DNA of 6,316 nucleotides, from assembly GCA_045590935.1 (NCBI GenBank), contig JAZNSA010000069.1, positions 1 through 6,316 on the forward strand. The letters are read 5' to 3'. The DNA is from CAKSHP01 sp045590935. GTDB taxonomy: Bacteria > Bacillota > Clostridia > UBA1381 > UMGS1253. This document shows positions 1-6,175 of the stretch, one piece after another. A model generated the notes under the pieces. It worked only from the letters and a program-made list of their open reading frames with translations, was not told the DNA's origin and did no database searches. Both the position numbers and the translations under genes were made by a program. The first letter of the stretch is position 1; each line of letters begins with the position of its first letter.

Positions 1-2
1 TT

Positions 3-584
3 TTGCTTCTTTGGGGGATTTCTTGCAACAGTTTTCTTCTTAAGAAAAACTATGCAATTCCAAAGGTTTTATATTCAAGAGGAATAAAAACAATACCTCA
101 AATACTTTGCGAATATTTTGCATTTTTGGCAATTACTTTTATTACAGCTATTATTTTCGCAATCATCATCGGATTAATTTTACCATTTAACTCATTTGGT
201 ATTTTTGAACTTTCAGGTGGAGATGTTTTTTCAACTATCGGTTTTGTTATAAAAATTTTTCCTGTTATTGCAATGATTGCCGCAATGCAACTGTTTTTAT
301 ATGAGATTGTTTCGGGAACTGTCAACTCTGTTTTGCTTCAATTCATTGTTGCCGTTTCTCTTGCGTACATATCAGGTTGTTTTTATCCAAATTCGTTCTT
401 CCCCGAAAAAATCCAAAGCATAACAAATTTTTTACCATCGGGAATTGGAATTTCGTATATGACAAAATCTATCTCAAACGCTTCTTGCTTAAAGGAATTT
501 ATCGCATCAATAATATATGCAATATCTTTTATTTCCTTAAGTATTCTTGCAAGAAAAAGAAAATTGGCAGGTGATGTAGCTTGA
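3..584 (+). CDS. ABC-2 type transporter permease, 5'-truncated by window edge
   Basis: This is the C-terminal part of an integral membrane subunit of an ABC exporter. The reading frame is open to the window edge and the first residues already lie in a hydrophobic segment, so the true start is upstream. About 193 residues are visible; family members are usually 350-400, so roughly half is missing. Hydrophobic segments lie near residues 38-61, 80-102, 108-128 and 168-187. A cytoplasmic-looking basic stretch (KVLYSRGIKTIP, 21-32) precedes the first, and the short FPEKIQSITNFLPSG element precedes the last, both typical of ABC-2 permeases. It overlaps the next permease gene by 4 bases (TTGA), so the two probably make a heterodimeric permease with an ATPase encoded further upstream. 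The substrate cannot be told from sequence. Family assignment is fairly secure; specificity is unknown. Confidence 0.8.
   Translation: MLLWGISCNSFLLKKNYAIPKVLYSRGIKTIPQILCEYFAFLAITFITAIIFAIIIGLILPFNSFGIFELSGGDVFSTIGFVIKIFPVIAMIAAMQLFLYEIVSGTVNSVLLQFIVAVSLAYISGCFYPNSFFPEKIQSITNFLPSGIGISYMTKSISNASCLKEFIASIIYAISFISLSILARKRKLAGDVA
569..575 (+). promoter_or_regulatory. Shine-Dalgarno supporting the TTG start at 581
   Basis: AGGTGAT lies inside the 3' end of the upstream permease gene, 5 nt before the TTG at 581. It supports TTG 581 over the next in-frame ATG at 617, and it implies translational coupling through the TTGA overlap. Confidence 0.7.
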
Positions 585-1726
585 ATAAAATTTCAAAAAT
601 ATTAATTTGGTATTATATGCTTACAAAAAGGCTTTTCAAGCACTATAGCTTTATTATAATTCTGCTTGCAATTCCCCTTTTGATACCAATTGCGAACAAC
701 TCTATGAAAAGCGATGCGGGGCTTATAACAATAGCTCTCCACGCTCGCTCCGACGATGCTTCATCAAACGAAATCATAAATAAGCTTACAAATGAAAACA
801 CAGTAATAAGGTACAGAGTTTGTGAAACAGAAGCCGAAGCATCAAAACTTGTTGAAAGCGGCAAGGCTGATGCCGCATGGATTTTTCATAAGGATTTAAC
901 TAAAAAGATGCTATATTTTGGCTCAGGCGAAAGCAAAAAGCCATTTATTGACGTTATCAGGCGTGAAGAAAATGTTGCAACAAATATGGCAAACGAAAAG
1001 CTTTTTGGCGCTGTGTTTGAATATATATCGTACGGTGCTTTAGAAAAATACATTTACGAAAATGCGCTAACGGAAGCTCAGCTTTCAAAAGAAGAATTGT
1101 TCTCTATCTTCAAGCAGACTAATGTCTACGACAATATTGTTGACGTAAAAATGCTAAACACCAACGAAGCCCTTTCTTCAAACAAAAACATTTTAACCGC
1201 TCCGCTTCGCGGTCTTCTTTCGCTTATTATAATGTTGTGCGGAATGGCTGCGGCGATGTGGTTTATAAAAGATATTTCAGACGGAAAATTCGATTGGCTC
1301 GCCCCTAAAAAGAGGCTTTTGCCTGCGTTTGGCTCTTGCTTTGCCGCAACGTCCGTTTCGTCTGTTGCAGTTTTTATAACGCTATTGATTTTAAGAGTAA
1401 GCGCAAATTGGCTATACGAGCTGATTTTAATGATGCTTTTTTCGTTCTGTGCGGCAGGCTTTTGCCTTGTTCTCTGTCTTCTCTTCCGCTCGTTCGGAAA
1501 GCTTGGTGCCGCAATACCGTTTTTCATGTTAATTATGCTTGTATTATGCCCTATTTTCCTGAACATAAAGGGATTGATGCCTATTAAATTGCTATTACCT
1601 CCGTATATATATCTTAACTCCGTATATAGCATAAAATATTTTTTATATATGCTGATTTACTGCGTTGCAATTTATCTTTTCTCATTCGCACTAAACGCTA
1701 TTCTAAACGGAAAAAAATTAAAATAA
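581..1726 (+). CDS. ABC-2 type transporter permease
   Basis: A 381-residue membrane protein with the canonical ABC-2 exporter topology. There is one transmembrane segment near residues 20-40, a large soluble domain at about 42-200 that should face outward, and then a cluster of about five segments near 205-228, 246-272, 277-303, 308-330 and 350-374. The soluble domain contains the substrate-domain-like stretch VESGKADAAWIF (about 91-102), resembling the 'gk.daai.ip' pattern of this family. The start is TTG, placed by the AGGTGAT site at 569-575 and the 4-base overlap with the preceding permease. The protein probably pairs with that neighbour and with an ATPase outside the window. No ATP-binding motif is present in this chain. 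There is no obvious terminator after the stop, only an AT-rich gap that holds the next promoter. Its substrate (drug, peptide or lipid) cannot be assigned. Confidence 0.82.
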   Translation: MNKISKILIWYYMLTKRLFKHYSFIIILLAIPLLIPIANNSMKSDAGLITIALHARSDDASSNEIINKLTNENTVIRYRVCETEAEASKLVESGKADAAWIFHKDLTKKMLYFGSGESKKPFIDVIRREENVATNMANEKLFGAVFEYISYGALEKYIYENALTEAQLSKEELFSIFKQTNVYDNIVDVKMLNTNEALSSNKNILTAPLRGLLSLIIMLCGMAAAMWFIKDISDGKFDWLAPKKRLLPAFGSCFAATSVSSVAVFITLLILRVSANWLYELILMMLFSFCAAGFCLVLCLLFRSFGKLGAAIPFFMLIMLVLCPIFLNIKGLMPIKLLLPPYIYLNSVYSIKYFLYMLIYCVAIYLFSFALNAILNGKKLK

Positions 1727-1748
1727 AGTAAAATATCTCGTTTTTCTC

Positions 1749-1777
1749 TTTACAAATCCTAAATATTATGATATATT
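1749..1777 (+). promoter_or_regulatory. Sigma-A type promoter with extended -10, upstream of OLE RNA
   Basis: The -35 is TTTACA (1749-1754), one mismatch from consensus. A 17 nt spacer ends in TGA (1769-1771), an extended -10 motif, followed by TATATT (1772-1777). Transcription should begin near 1783-1786, about 15-18 nt before the OLE terminal helix at 1801. No competing promoter of this quality is seen before oapA or dxs, so this one probably drives the RNA and the whole downstream operon. The elements are read directly from sequence; activity is inferred. Confidence 0.72.
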
Positions 1778-1783
1778 TATTGT

Positions 1784-2447
1784 GTGATTAGTTTGCTGTT
1801 TTTAAACATTATAGAAAATGCGGTGGTGCAGTATTCTAGTCAGTTCTGCTTATTTCCAGGACGGGCCTAAAAATCCGTTAAAGGGCATATCGATGAAGTT
1901 TCTGGTGCTTGCTTTGAACGCCCAGTTCGGGGTTGGTGCTGGAAGTTAAGGTTTTGGGGCGGCCTGCAATGGCATGCGGACACCGAACCCCATTACCGTG
2001 GAGACCTATCCTCGTGGTTGCCTCTTAGCTTGGCTTTGCCGCTCTAAAGCAATTACGGTTTAGGATTAAACCTGCATATCGGTGCTTCGTGCGCTGGGTG
2101 CAGAGTAGCCTGCCTTGAGTGAAGTGCGAGGGATAATGGACAGTCGGAAGAGTATTGGCCAATGCTTTTTCGTCATCGCTGTTTGAAATCTGCTTTGCAA
2201 AAGAGGATAAGAATAGGCGTGACTGTCGAGGAAAACTCCTAGGCTGTTGCATTTTCAGGCATATAAGGGATTGAAATGCGGACTAAGTGGTAGTCAGGTC
2301 ATTTATGTGGTAACATATATTTAAAACGTTTTAATGGGAAACCTCCCTCTATGGCGACATTCGGGAAACGTTTTGGGAAATCCTACCTGACCTAAAGCCG
2401 CAAAATTTACTTTATTTGCTACCACCGTATTCTCTATGATGTTTAAA
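1784..2447 (+). ncRNA. ole: OLE RNA (Ornate Large Extremophilic RNA)
   Basis: A structured non-coding RNA of about 650 nt; the 5' end is inferred from the promoter. The closing helix pairs 1801-1830 with 2417-2447, nearly 30 bp including G-U pairs and one bulge. Other helices found by eye: 1929-1938 with 1981-1991 (one bulge), GACAGTC 2139-2145 with GACTGTC 2221-2227, hairpin 2249-2257 with 2272-2279, GTCAGGT 2293-2299 with ACCTGAC 2385-2391, and AAAACGTTT 2323-2331 with AAACGTTTT 2366-2374. The last two enclose a 3' domain with three GGGAAA motifs (2337, 2363, 2375). Known OLE RNAs are about 600 nt and lie immediately upstream of oapA and dxs, exactly as here. In Bacillus halodurans the RNA binds OapA at the membrane and supports tolerance to cold, alcohol and magnesium stress. 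The interval holds no credible gene: the one ORF on the minus strand is an overlap artefact. No terminator follows, so the 3' end is probably made by processing. The identification rests on context, size and fold, not on a covariance search. Confidence 0.92.
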
Positions 2448-2455
2448 GTGGTGAT
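2448..2455 (+). promoter_or_regulatory. Shine-Dalgarno of oapA, abutting the OLE closing helix
   Basis: GTGGTGAT lies 5 nt before the TTG start at 2461 and directly follows the last base pair of the OLE closing helix (3' arm ends at 2447). An in-frame TAA at 2455-2457 overlaps this site, so no start upstream of the TTG is possible. Folding of the RNA could affect ribosome access. Confidence 0.65.
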
Positions 2456-2460
2456 AAATT

Positions 2461-3057
2461 TTGGGTAAACGAAAAAAAATAAAAGTAAAAAGCTCAGGCG
2501 GAAATATAAAAGTTAGTCATAAATGGACTATTTTGGTAACAATAGGCGCTTTTATTTCAACCGTCATAATGACTTTGCTGACTGATGGCGCTGAAAAGCT
2601 CAACAATATTGTTGCAATTAGCGTTCTTTTTTTGATTATTATTTTGGGTATAGTTTTTGACATACTCGGAATAGCTGTTTCAACTGCGAGCGAAGAGCCG
2701 TTTCACGCTATGGCTGCAAAAAAAATTCCCGGTGCAAAGACAAGCATCAAAATAATCCGCTCAGCTCAGCAAATATCCAGTCTTTTCAACGATGTCATAG
2801 GCGATATTGCAGGAATAATCAGCGGAGCTATGACAACGGCAATAGTTATAAAAATTGCCGCTTCTATTTCAGCTTCGGAAACTGTTGAAACGCTTTTAAA
2901 CCTTTTCGTTGCGGGGCTTGCCGCCGCTCTTATGATAGGTGGAAAAGCCGCAGGAAAAGGCTTTGCTATGACAAATAACAATATGATTGTTTTTGTTTTT
3001 GGCAAGGTAATATACTTTTTTGAATGTATATTCTCAAGAAAAAAACGACAAAAATAA
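2461..3057 (+). CDS. oapA: OLE-associated membrane protein OapA
   Basis: This is the partner protein of OLE RNA, a small integral membrane protein that anchors the RNA at the cell membrane. OapA proteins are related to the DUF21 transmembrane domain of CNNM/CorC-type magnesium transporters. The 198-residue chain has a very basic N-terminus (KRKKIKVK, 3-10), hydrophobic segments near 22-40, 50-73, 113-137, 145-161 and 175-191, and a basic C-terminus (RKKRQK). Between segments two and three lies a conserved-looking stretch with D67, G70, E78-E79-P80-F81-H82 and the motif IPGAK (89-93). These polar residues at a membrane edge are likely functional. The TTG start is forced by an in-frame stop at 2455 and supported by GTGGTGAT; the next ATG (codon 37) would delete the first segment. 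It sits 13 nt after OLE and 12 nt before dxs. Identification is from position, size, topology and the EEPFHAMA motif. A generic DUF21-like protein is the alternative. Confidence 0.87.
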   Translation: MGKRKKIKVKSSGGNIKVSHKWTILVTIGAFISTVIMTLLTDGAEKLNNIVAISVLFLIIILGIVFDILGIAVSTASEEPFHAMAAKKIPGAKTSIKIIRSAQQISSLFNDVIGDIAGIISGAMTTAIVIKIAASISASETVETLLNLFVAGLAAALMIGGKAAGKGFAMTNNNMIVFVFGKVIYFFECIFSRKKRQK

Positions 3058-3063
3058 AAGGTG
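3057..3063 (+). promoter_or_regulatory. Shine-Dalgarno of dxs
   Basis: AAAGGTG begins in the last base of the oapA stop codon and lies 6 nt before the ATG at 3070. The overlap suggests coupled translation of oapA and dxs. Confidence 0.6.
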
Positions 3064-3069
3064 TAGAAA

Positions 3070-4935
3070 ATGTACAAAATTTTAGATAGCGTAAACTATC
3101 CATCAGATTTGAAAAAACTTTCATTTGAAAAGCGTCTTAAGCTTTGTGAAGAAATAAGGCGCTTTTTAGTAAGCTCTGTTTCAAAAACAGGCGGACATCT
3201 TGCCTCAAATTTAGGTGTTGTTGAATTAACTCTTGCAATTTTAAAGGTTTTTGATATGCCAAATGATAAAATTATTTTTGATGTTGGGCATCAATCCTAT
3301 GTTTATAAAATTTTGACAGGAAGAAAAGACAAATTTGATACGCTAAGGTGCGAAGGCGGGCTTTCAGGCTTTCCAAAAACAACTGAAAGCGAATACGATT
3401 TTTTTAATACGGGTCATAGCTCAACTTCTGTATCAGCGGCGCTCGGGCTTGCCAGGGCAAGGGATTTGTCGGGTGAGAATTATAACGTTATTGCTCTCAT
3501 AGGCGATGGCGCACTAACCGGCGGCTTGGCGTATGAGGCGCTTTGCGATGCCGCACATTCAAATACCAATCTTATAGTTATTTTAAATGACAACGAAATG
3601 TCTGTTACTAAAAACGTTGGCGGTGTTGGTGAGTATCTGTCAAAAATACGAACTCAAAGCTCGTATGTGCGTGCAAAATCAGCCCTTGAACGTCTTTTGA
3701 TAAAGCTGCCGTTCGGCAAGCATATCTTATCATTTATGCGCAAATTCAAAAATCTTTTAAAACGAATTCTTATTCAGAAAAACTTTTTTGAGGAAATGGG
3801 TTTCACATATTTAGGTACGATTGATGGGCATAATCTTAAAAAAGTCGAAAAAATTTTGGAACGTGCAAAGAGAATATCAGGTCCTGTGCTGTTGCATATT
3901 TCAACAATAAAGGGCAAGGGCTATGCCCCTGCTGAAGCAAAGCCTCAAAATTTTCACGGAATTTCAAAATTTGATATAGATACAGGCGAGCTAATACGAG
4001 ATAAGCTTCATGCTGACTATTCTGCAATTTTTGGCAAAAATCTTTCGTATCTTGCAAGATTTAACGATAAGATAGTTGCTATTTCTCCTGCGATGATTTT
4101 AGGTTCAGGCTTAAAATCATTTGCAAAAGCATACCCAAACAGAACTTTTGACGTAGGAATTGCCGAGTCTCACGCAGTAACATCTGCGGCAGGGCTTGCA
4201 ATAAGCGGCTACATTCCCGTCGTATGTATTTACTCGTCATTCTTGCAACGTGCATACGACCAGATTATTCACGATGTCGCAATGCAAAATCTTCACGTTG
4301 TCTTCGCAATAGACAGAGCGGGGGTTGTAGGTGCGGACGGCGAAACTCATCAAGGTGTGTTCGATATTGCATTTTTAAATCCAATTCCAAATATTGCAAT
4401 TTTATCTCCATCTTGCTTTGAAGATATCTACCCTATGCTCGATTATGCAATAAATACTCATACGGGGCCTATTTGTATTCGTTATCCAAGGGGAAACTCC
4501 GTTTGCAAGGAGAGCGCATTGCCTTTCGTATTTTCAAAAGCAGACGTCCTTCTTAGCGGAAACGATATAACAATTATAAGTACAGGCCCAATAATTAAAA
4601 ATGTTTTAAAATCAGCTAAGCTTTTGGAGGCAAATTCGATTTCTGCTGAAGTTATAAATGTTAAAACAATAAAACCTCTCGACTCAGAAACTATTATTCA
4701 ATCCATTAGAAAAACAAAAAGAGTTATAGTTGTTGAAGACGGGCAAATGTTTTCAGGTCTCGGCTCTGCAGTTGAGGAATTAATATTTGCAAGCGGCGAG
4801 GTAGCTAAGCTTGAAAAGAAAGGTTTTAACAGTTTTCTTTCTCAGGCAACCCCGCAAAGCATTTACGAAAAAGCAAAAATGTCGGCAGAATCCATTGCCA
4901 AATCTGCTATAAAAATGTGTAGAGGTGATTTTTAA
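3070..4935 (+). CDS. dxs: 1-deoxy-D-xylulose-5-phosphate synthase
   Basis: This thiamine-diphosphate enzyme condenses pyruvate with glyceraldehyde 3-phosphate to form 1-deoxy-D-xylulose 5-phosphate. It is the first step of the methylerythritol phosphate isoprenoid pathway and also feeds thiamine and pyridoxal synthesis. The 621-residue length matches the E. coli enzyme (620). The N-terminal half has GGHLASNLG with H43 (E. coli H49), DVGHQSY (71-77) and the ThDP/metal motif GDG 145-147 to NDN 173-175. The pyrimidine-binding half has IAESHAV with catalytic E366 (E. coli E370), D423 and H427 in GADGETHQG, and phosphate-binding R474 in RYPRGN (E. coli R478). A transketolase C-terminal domain follows, with VEDGQMFSGLGSA. 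All key residues are present and no truncation is seen. The soluble enzyme is encoded 12 nt after oapA and its TAA stop directly touches the TTG of tlyA, so the genes are one operon. Very high confidence. Confidence 0.98.
   Translation: MYKILDSVNYPSDLKKLSFEKRLKLCEEIRRFLVSSVSKTGGHLASNLGVVELTLAILKVFDMPNDKIIFDVGHQSYVYKILTGRKDKFDTLRCEGGLSGFPKTTESEYDFFNTGHSSTSVSAALGLARARDLSGENYNVIALIGDGALTGGLAYEALCDAAHSNTNLIVILNDNEMSVTKNVGGVGEYLSKIRTQSSYVRAKSALERLLIKLPFGKHILSFMRKFKNLLKRILIQKNFFEEMGFTYLGTIDGHNLKKVEKILERAKRISGPVLLHISTIKGKGYAPAEAKPQNFHGISKFDIDTGELIRDKLHADYSAIFGKNLSYLARFNDKIVAISPAMILGSGLKSFAKAYPNRTFDVGIAESHAVTSAAGLAISGYIPVVCIYSSFLQRAYDQIIHDVAMQNLHVVFAIDRAGVVGADGETHQGVFDIAFLNPIPNIAILSPSCFEDIYPMLDYAINTHTGPICIRYPRGNSVCKESALPFVFSKADVLLSGNDITIISTGPIIKNVLKSAKLLEANSISAEVINVKTIKPLDSETIIQSIRKTKRVIVVEDGQMFSGLGSAVEELIFASGEVAKLEKKGFNSFLSQATPQSIYEKAKMSAESIAKSAIKMCRGDF
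4921..4929 (+). promoter_or_regulatory. Shine-Dalgarno supporting the TTG start of tlyA
   Basis: AGAGGTGAT, inside the last codons of dxs, lies 6 nt before TTG 4936. It supports this start over the in-frame ATG at codon 11 (4966), which would cut into the S4 domain. Confidence 0.7.
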
Positions 4936-5754
4936 TTGGCGAAGAAATTTCGTATCGACGAATTAATGATTAAACGTGCTTTGGCAGCTGACATTTCTGC
5001 TGCCAGAGCTCTTATTATGAGCGGTATTGTTTTTATTAACGAGCAACGAGTTGACAGCGGCGCTGTTAAAGTTTTAGAAGATACTTATATAGACGTAAGG
5101 GATAAATCATTAAAATATGTTAGCCGAGGAGGCTTAAAGCTTGAAAAAGCTATGATGACCTTTCCTATAAATTTAAAGGATAAAATCTGTATGGATATTG
5201 GTGCATCAACAGGTGGGTTTACTGATTGTATGCTCCAAAACGGCGCAAAAAAGGTTTTTTGCGTAGATGTTGGTTATGGTCAGCTTGCTTGGAGGCTAAG
5301 AAGCGACGAACGTGTCGTAAATTTTGAGCGTACAAATATCAAAACCGTAAATTTGCAAATGCTTGGTACGCCTATTAATTTTGCTTCGATAGACGTAAGC
5401 TTTATTTCGCTAAGACAGGTTTTTTCAGCCACTCGTGAATTTATGTCGCAAGGCGGACAAATAACAGCTCTTATCAAGCCTCAGTTTGAGGCAAAACGAG
5501 AGGAGGTTGGCGAAAAGGGCGTAGTAAGAGACCCCGAGGTTCACAAAAGCGTTATATCAAATGTCCTCAGCTTTGCAACAGATTACAACCTCTCCCCTAC
5601 GCACTTAACGTTTTCGCCAATAAAAGGGCCTGAGGGCAATATTGAATACCTCTGCTTATTATCTGTCGACGAAAACCCAAAATGTGATATAACCGACGAG
5701 CAGATTGCTTCAATCGTAGCTGATGCGCATAGTCAAGCGCTCTCTCGCCACTAG
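4936..5754 (+). CDS. tlyA: TlyA family rRNA 2'-O-methyltransferase (hemolysin A-like)
   Basis: TlyA proteins methylate ribose 2'-OH groups in 16S and, in some species, 23S rRNA, using S-adenosylmethionine; the older name hemolysin A is historical. The 272-residue chain matches family length. Residues about 3-65 form an S4 RNA-binding domain (RIDELMIKRAL, then SARALIMSGIVFINEQ). A linker with SRGGLKLEKAM leads to an FtsJ-like Rossmann methyltransferase domain. This has the SAM-binding motif DIGASTGGFTD (87-97), VDVGYGQL, D153 in DVSFISLR, and K181 in IKPQFEA, followed by the family signature GEKGVVRDP. These lysine and acidic residues fit the catalytic set proposed for the family. Start TTG immediately follows the dxs TAA with no intervening base and in the same frame. 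tlyA beside dxs is common in Firmicutes and is part of the OLE neighbourhood. Which rRNA site is modified cannot be told. Confidence 0.95.
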   Translation: MAKKFRIDELMIKRALAADISAARALIMSGIVFINEQRVDSGAVKVLEDTYIDVRDKSLKYVSRGGLKLEKAMMTFPINLKDKICMDIGASTGGFTDCMLQNGAKKVFCVDVGYGQLAWRLRSDERVVNFERTNIKTVNLQMLGTPINFASIDVSFISLRQVFSATREFMSQGGQITALIKPQFEAKREEVGEKGVVRDPEVHKSVISNVLSFATDYNLSPTHLTFSPIKGPEGNIEYLCLLSVDENPKCDITDEQIASIVADAHSQALSRH

Positions 5755-5774
5755 TATTAATCTATATTTTTTTG

Positions 5775-5783
5775 AAAGGTGGT
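5775..5783 (+). promoter_or_regulatory. Shine-Dalgarno of the 69-residue gene
   Basis: AAAGGTGGT lies 7 nt before ATG 5791. It is the main evidence that this short reading frame is translated. No promoter is apparent in the 36 bp gap, so the gene is probably the last of the operon. Confidence 0.6.
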
Positions 5784-5790
5784 CTTTTAA

Positions 5791-6000
5791 ATGTATTCCC
5801 CTGAAGTTGAAAAAAAGTGTGCAAATTGTCAGTTTGCGCAAAAGCTTGACGGTACAACAGATGTAATATGCAGTAAATATGGCGTTGTTACATATAATTA
5901 TATCTGTAAAAAATATAAATATGATATATTTAAAAAGAAAATTCATAAGAAAAAAAATCTTGATACTGATTATACTGCTGATGACTTTTCAATTGATTAA
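5791..6000 (+). CDS. Small four-cysteine (zinc-ribbon-like) protein of unknown function
   Basis: A 69-residue protein whose function I do not recognise. Four cysteines at C10, C13 (CANC), C27 and C39 form a CxxC-x13-C-x11-C pattern that could bind zinc or an iron-sulfur cluster. The middle part, CSKYGVVTYNYICKKYKYD, alternates cysteine and aromatic or basic residues in a way I associate with small conserved clostridial proteins. The tail is lysine-rich (48-55) and then acidic. There are no membrane segments and no signal peptide. ATG start with a good Shine-Dalgarno, 36 nt after tlyA and followed by terminator-like hairpins, so it is probably the final gene of the OLE-dxs-tlyA operon. A longer reading frame overlaps its end in another frame (from 5879), but lacks a comparable ribosome site. 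Coding status is likely; function is open. Confidence 0.75.
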   Translation: MYSPEVEKKCANCQFAQKLDGTTDVICSKYGVVTYNYICKKYKYDIFKKKIHKKKNLDTDYTADDFSID

Positions 6001-6002
6001 TT

Positions 6003-6043
6003 ATTCGGTATGGGCAGATATTATCCGCCCATATCGGAATTTT
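6003..6043 (+). terminator. Intrinsic terminator after the operon
   Basis: A hairpin begins three bases after the stop at 6000. Its core pairs TATGGGC (6009-6015) with GCCCATA (6027-6033) and extends outward through a G-U pair and a bulged C to ATTC/GAAT. A run of four T (6040-6043) follows. It probably ends the OLE-oapA-dxs-tlyA transcript. Confidence 0.72.
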
Positions 6044-6067
6044 AGACAAAATACATTCCCTATTTTT

Positions 6068-6102
6068 GGTGCATATGGTTATATAATATGCACCATTCTT
6101 TT
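6068..6102 (+). terminator. Possible second, back-up terminator hairpin
   Basis: GGTGCATAT (6068-6076) pairs perfectly with ATATGCACC (6086-6094) around a 9 nt loop, followed by ATTCTTTT. On the minus strand it is followed by A-rich sequence, so it fits termination only in the plus direction. The T-run is interrupted, so its strength is uncertain. Confidence 0.5.
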
Positions 6103-6175
6103 AATAATCATAATCTGCCAGTCAATTTTTTTGCGTTTTGGCAAGTTCTCCATTTCAGCACCTCTGTCATCTACT

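Noticed and set aside
1126..1632. 168-codon minus-strand reading frame opposite the second permease
   Set aside because: It is the shadow of a membrane-protein gene on the other strand: the plus-strand frame has clear topology and a coupled start, and this one has no promoter or recognisable motif.
1727..1748. Terminator for the permease genes
   Set aside because: There is a T-run at 1740-1745 but no stable hairpin before it, so termination there cannot be supported from sequence.
2025..2252. 75-codon minus-strand reading frame inside the OLE interval
   Set aside because: It overlaps the paired strands of the structured RNA, its product is low-similarity arginine/serine-rich sequence with no recognisable domain, and no ribosome site is evident.
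2436..2441. ATG codons at 2436 and 2439 as alternative oapA starts
   Set aside because: Both are out of frame with oapA and lie inside the closing helix of OLE; an in-frame stop at 2455 precludes any upstream start.
1784..2447. Group II intron, tmRNA or riboswitch as the identity of the structured interval
   Set aside because: No intron-type domain V hairpin or splice context, no tmRNA tag or tRNA-like ends, and the length and long end-to-end helix exceed any known riboswitch; OLE plus oapA explains everything seen.
6116..6143. TGCCA ... TGGCA hairpin in the 3' intergenic gap
   Set aside because: Only 5 bp with a loop of almost 20 nt, within chance expectation.
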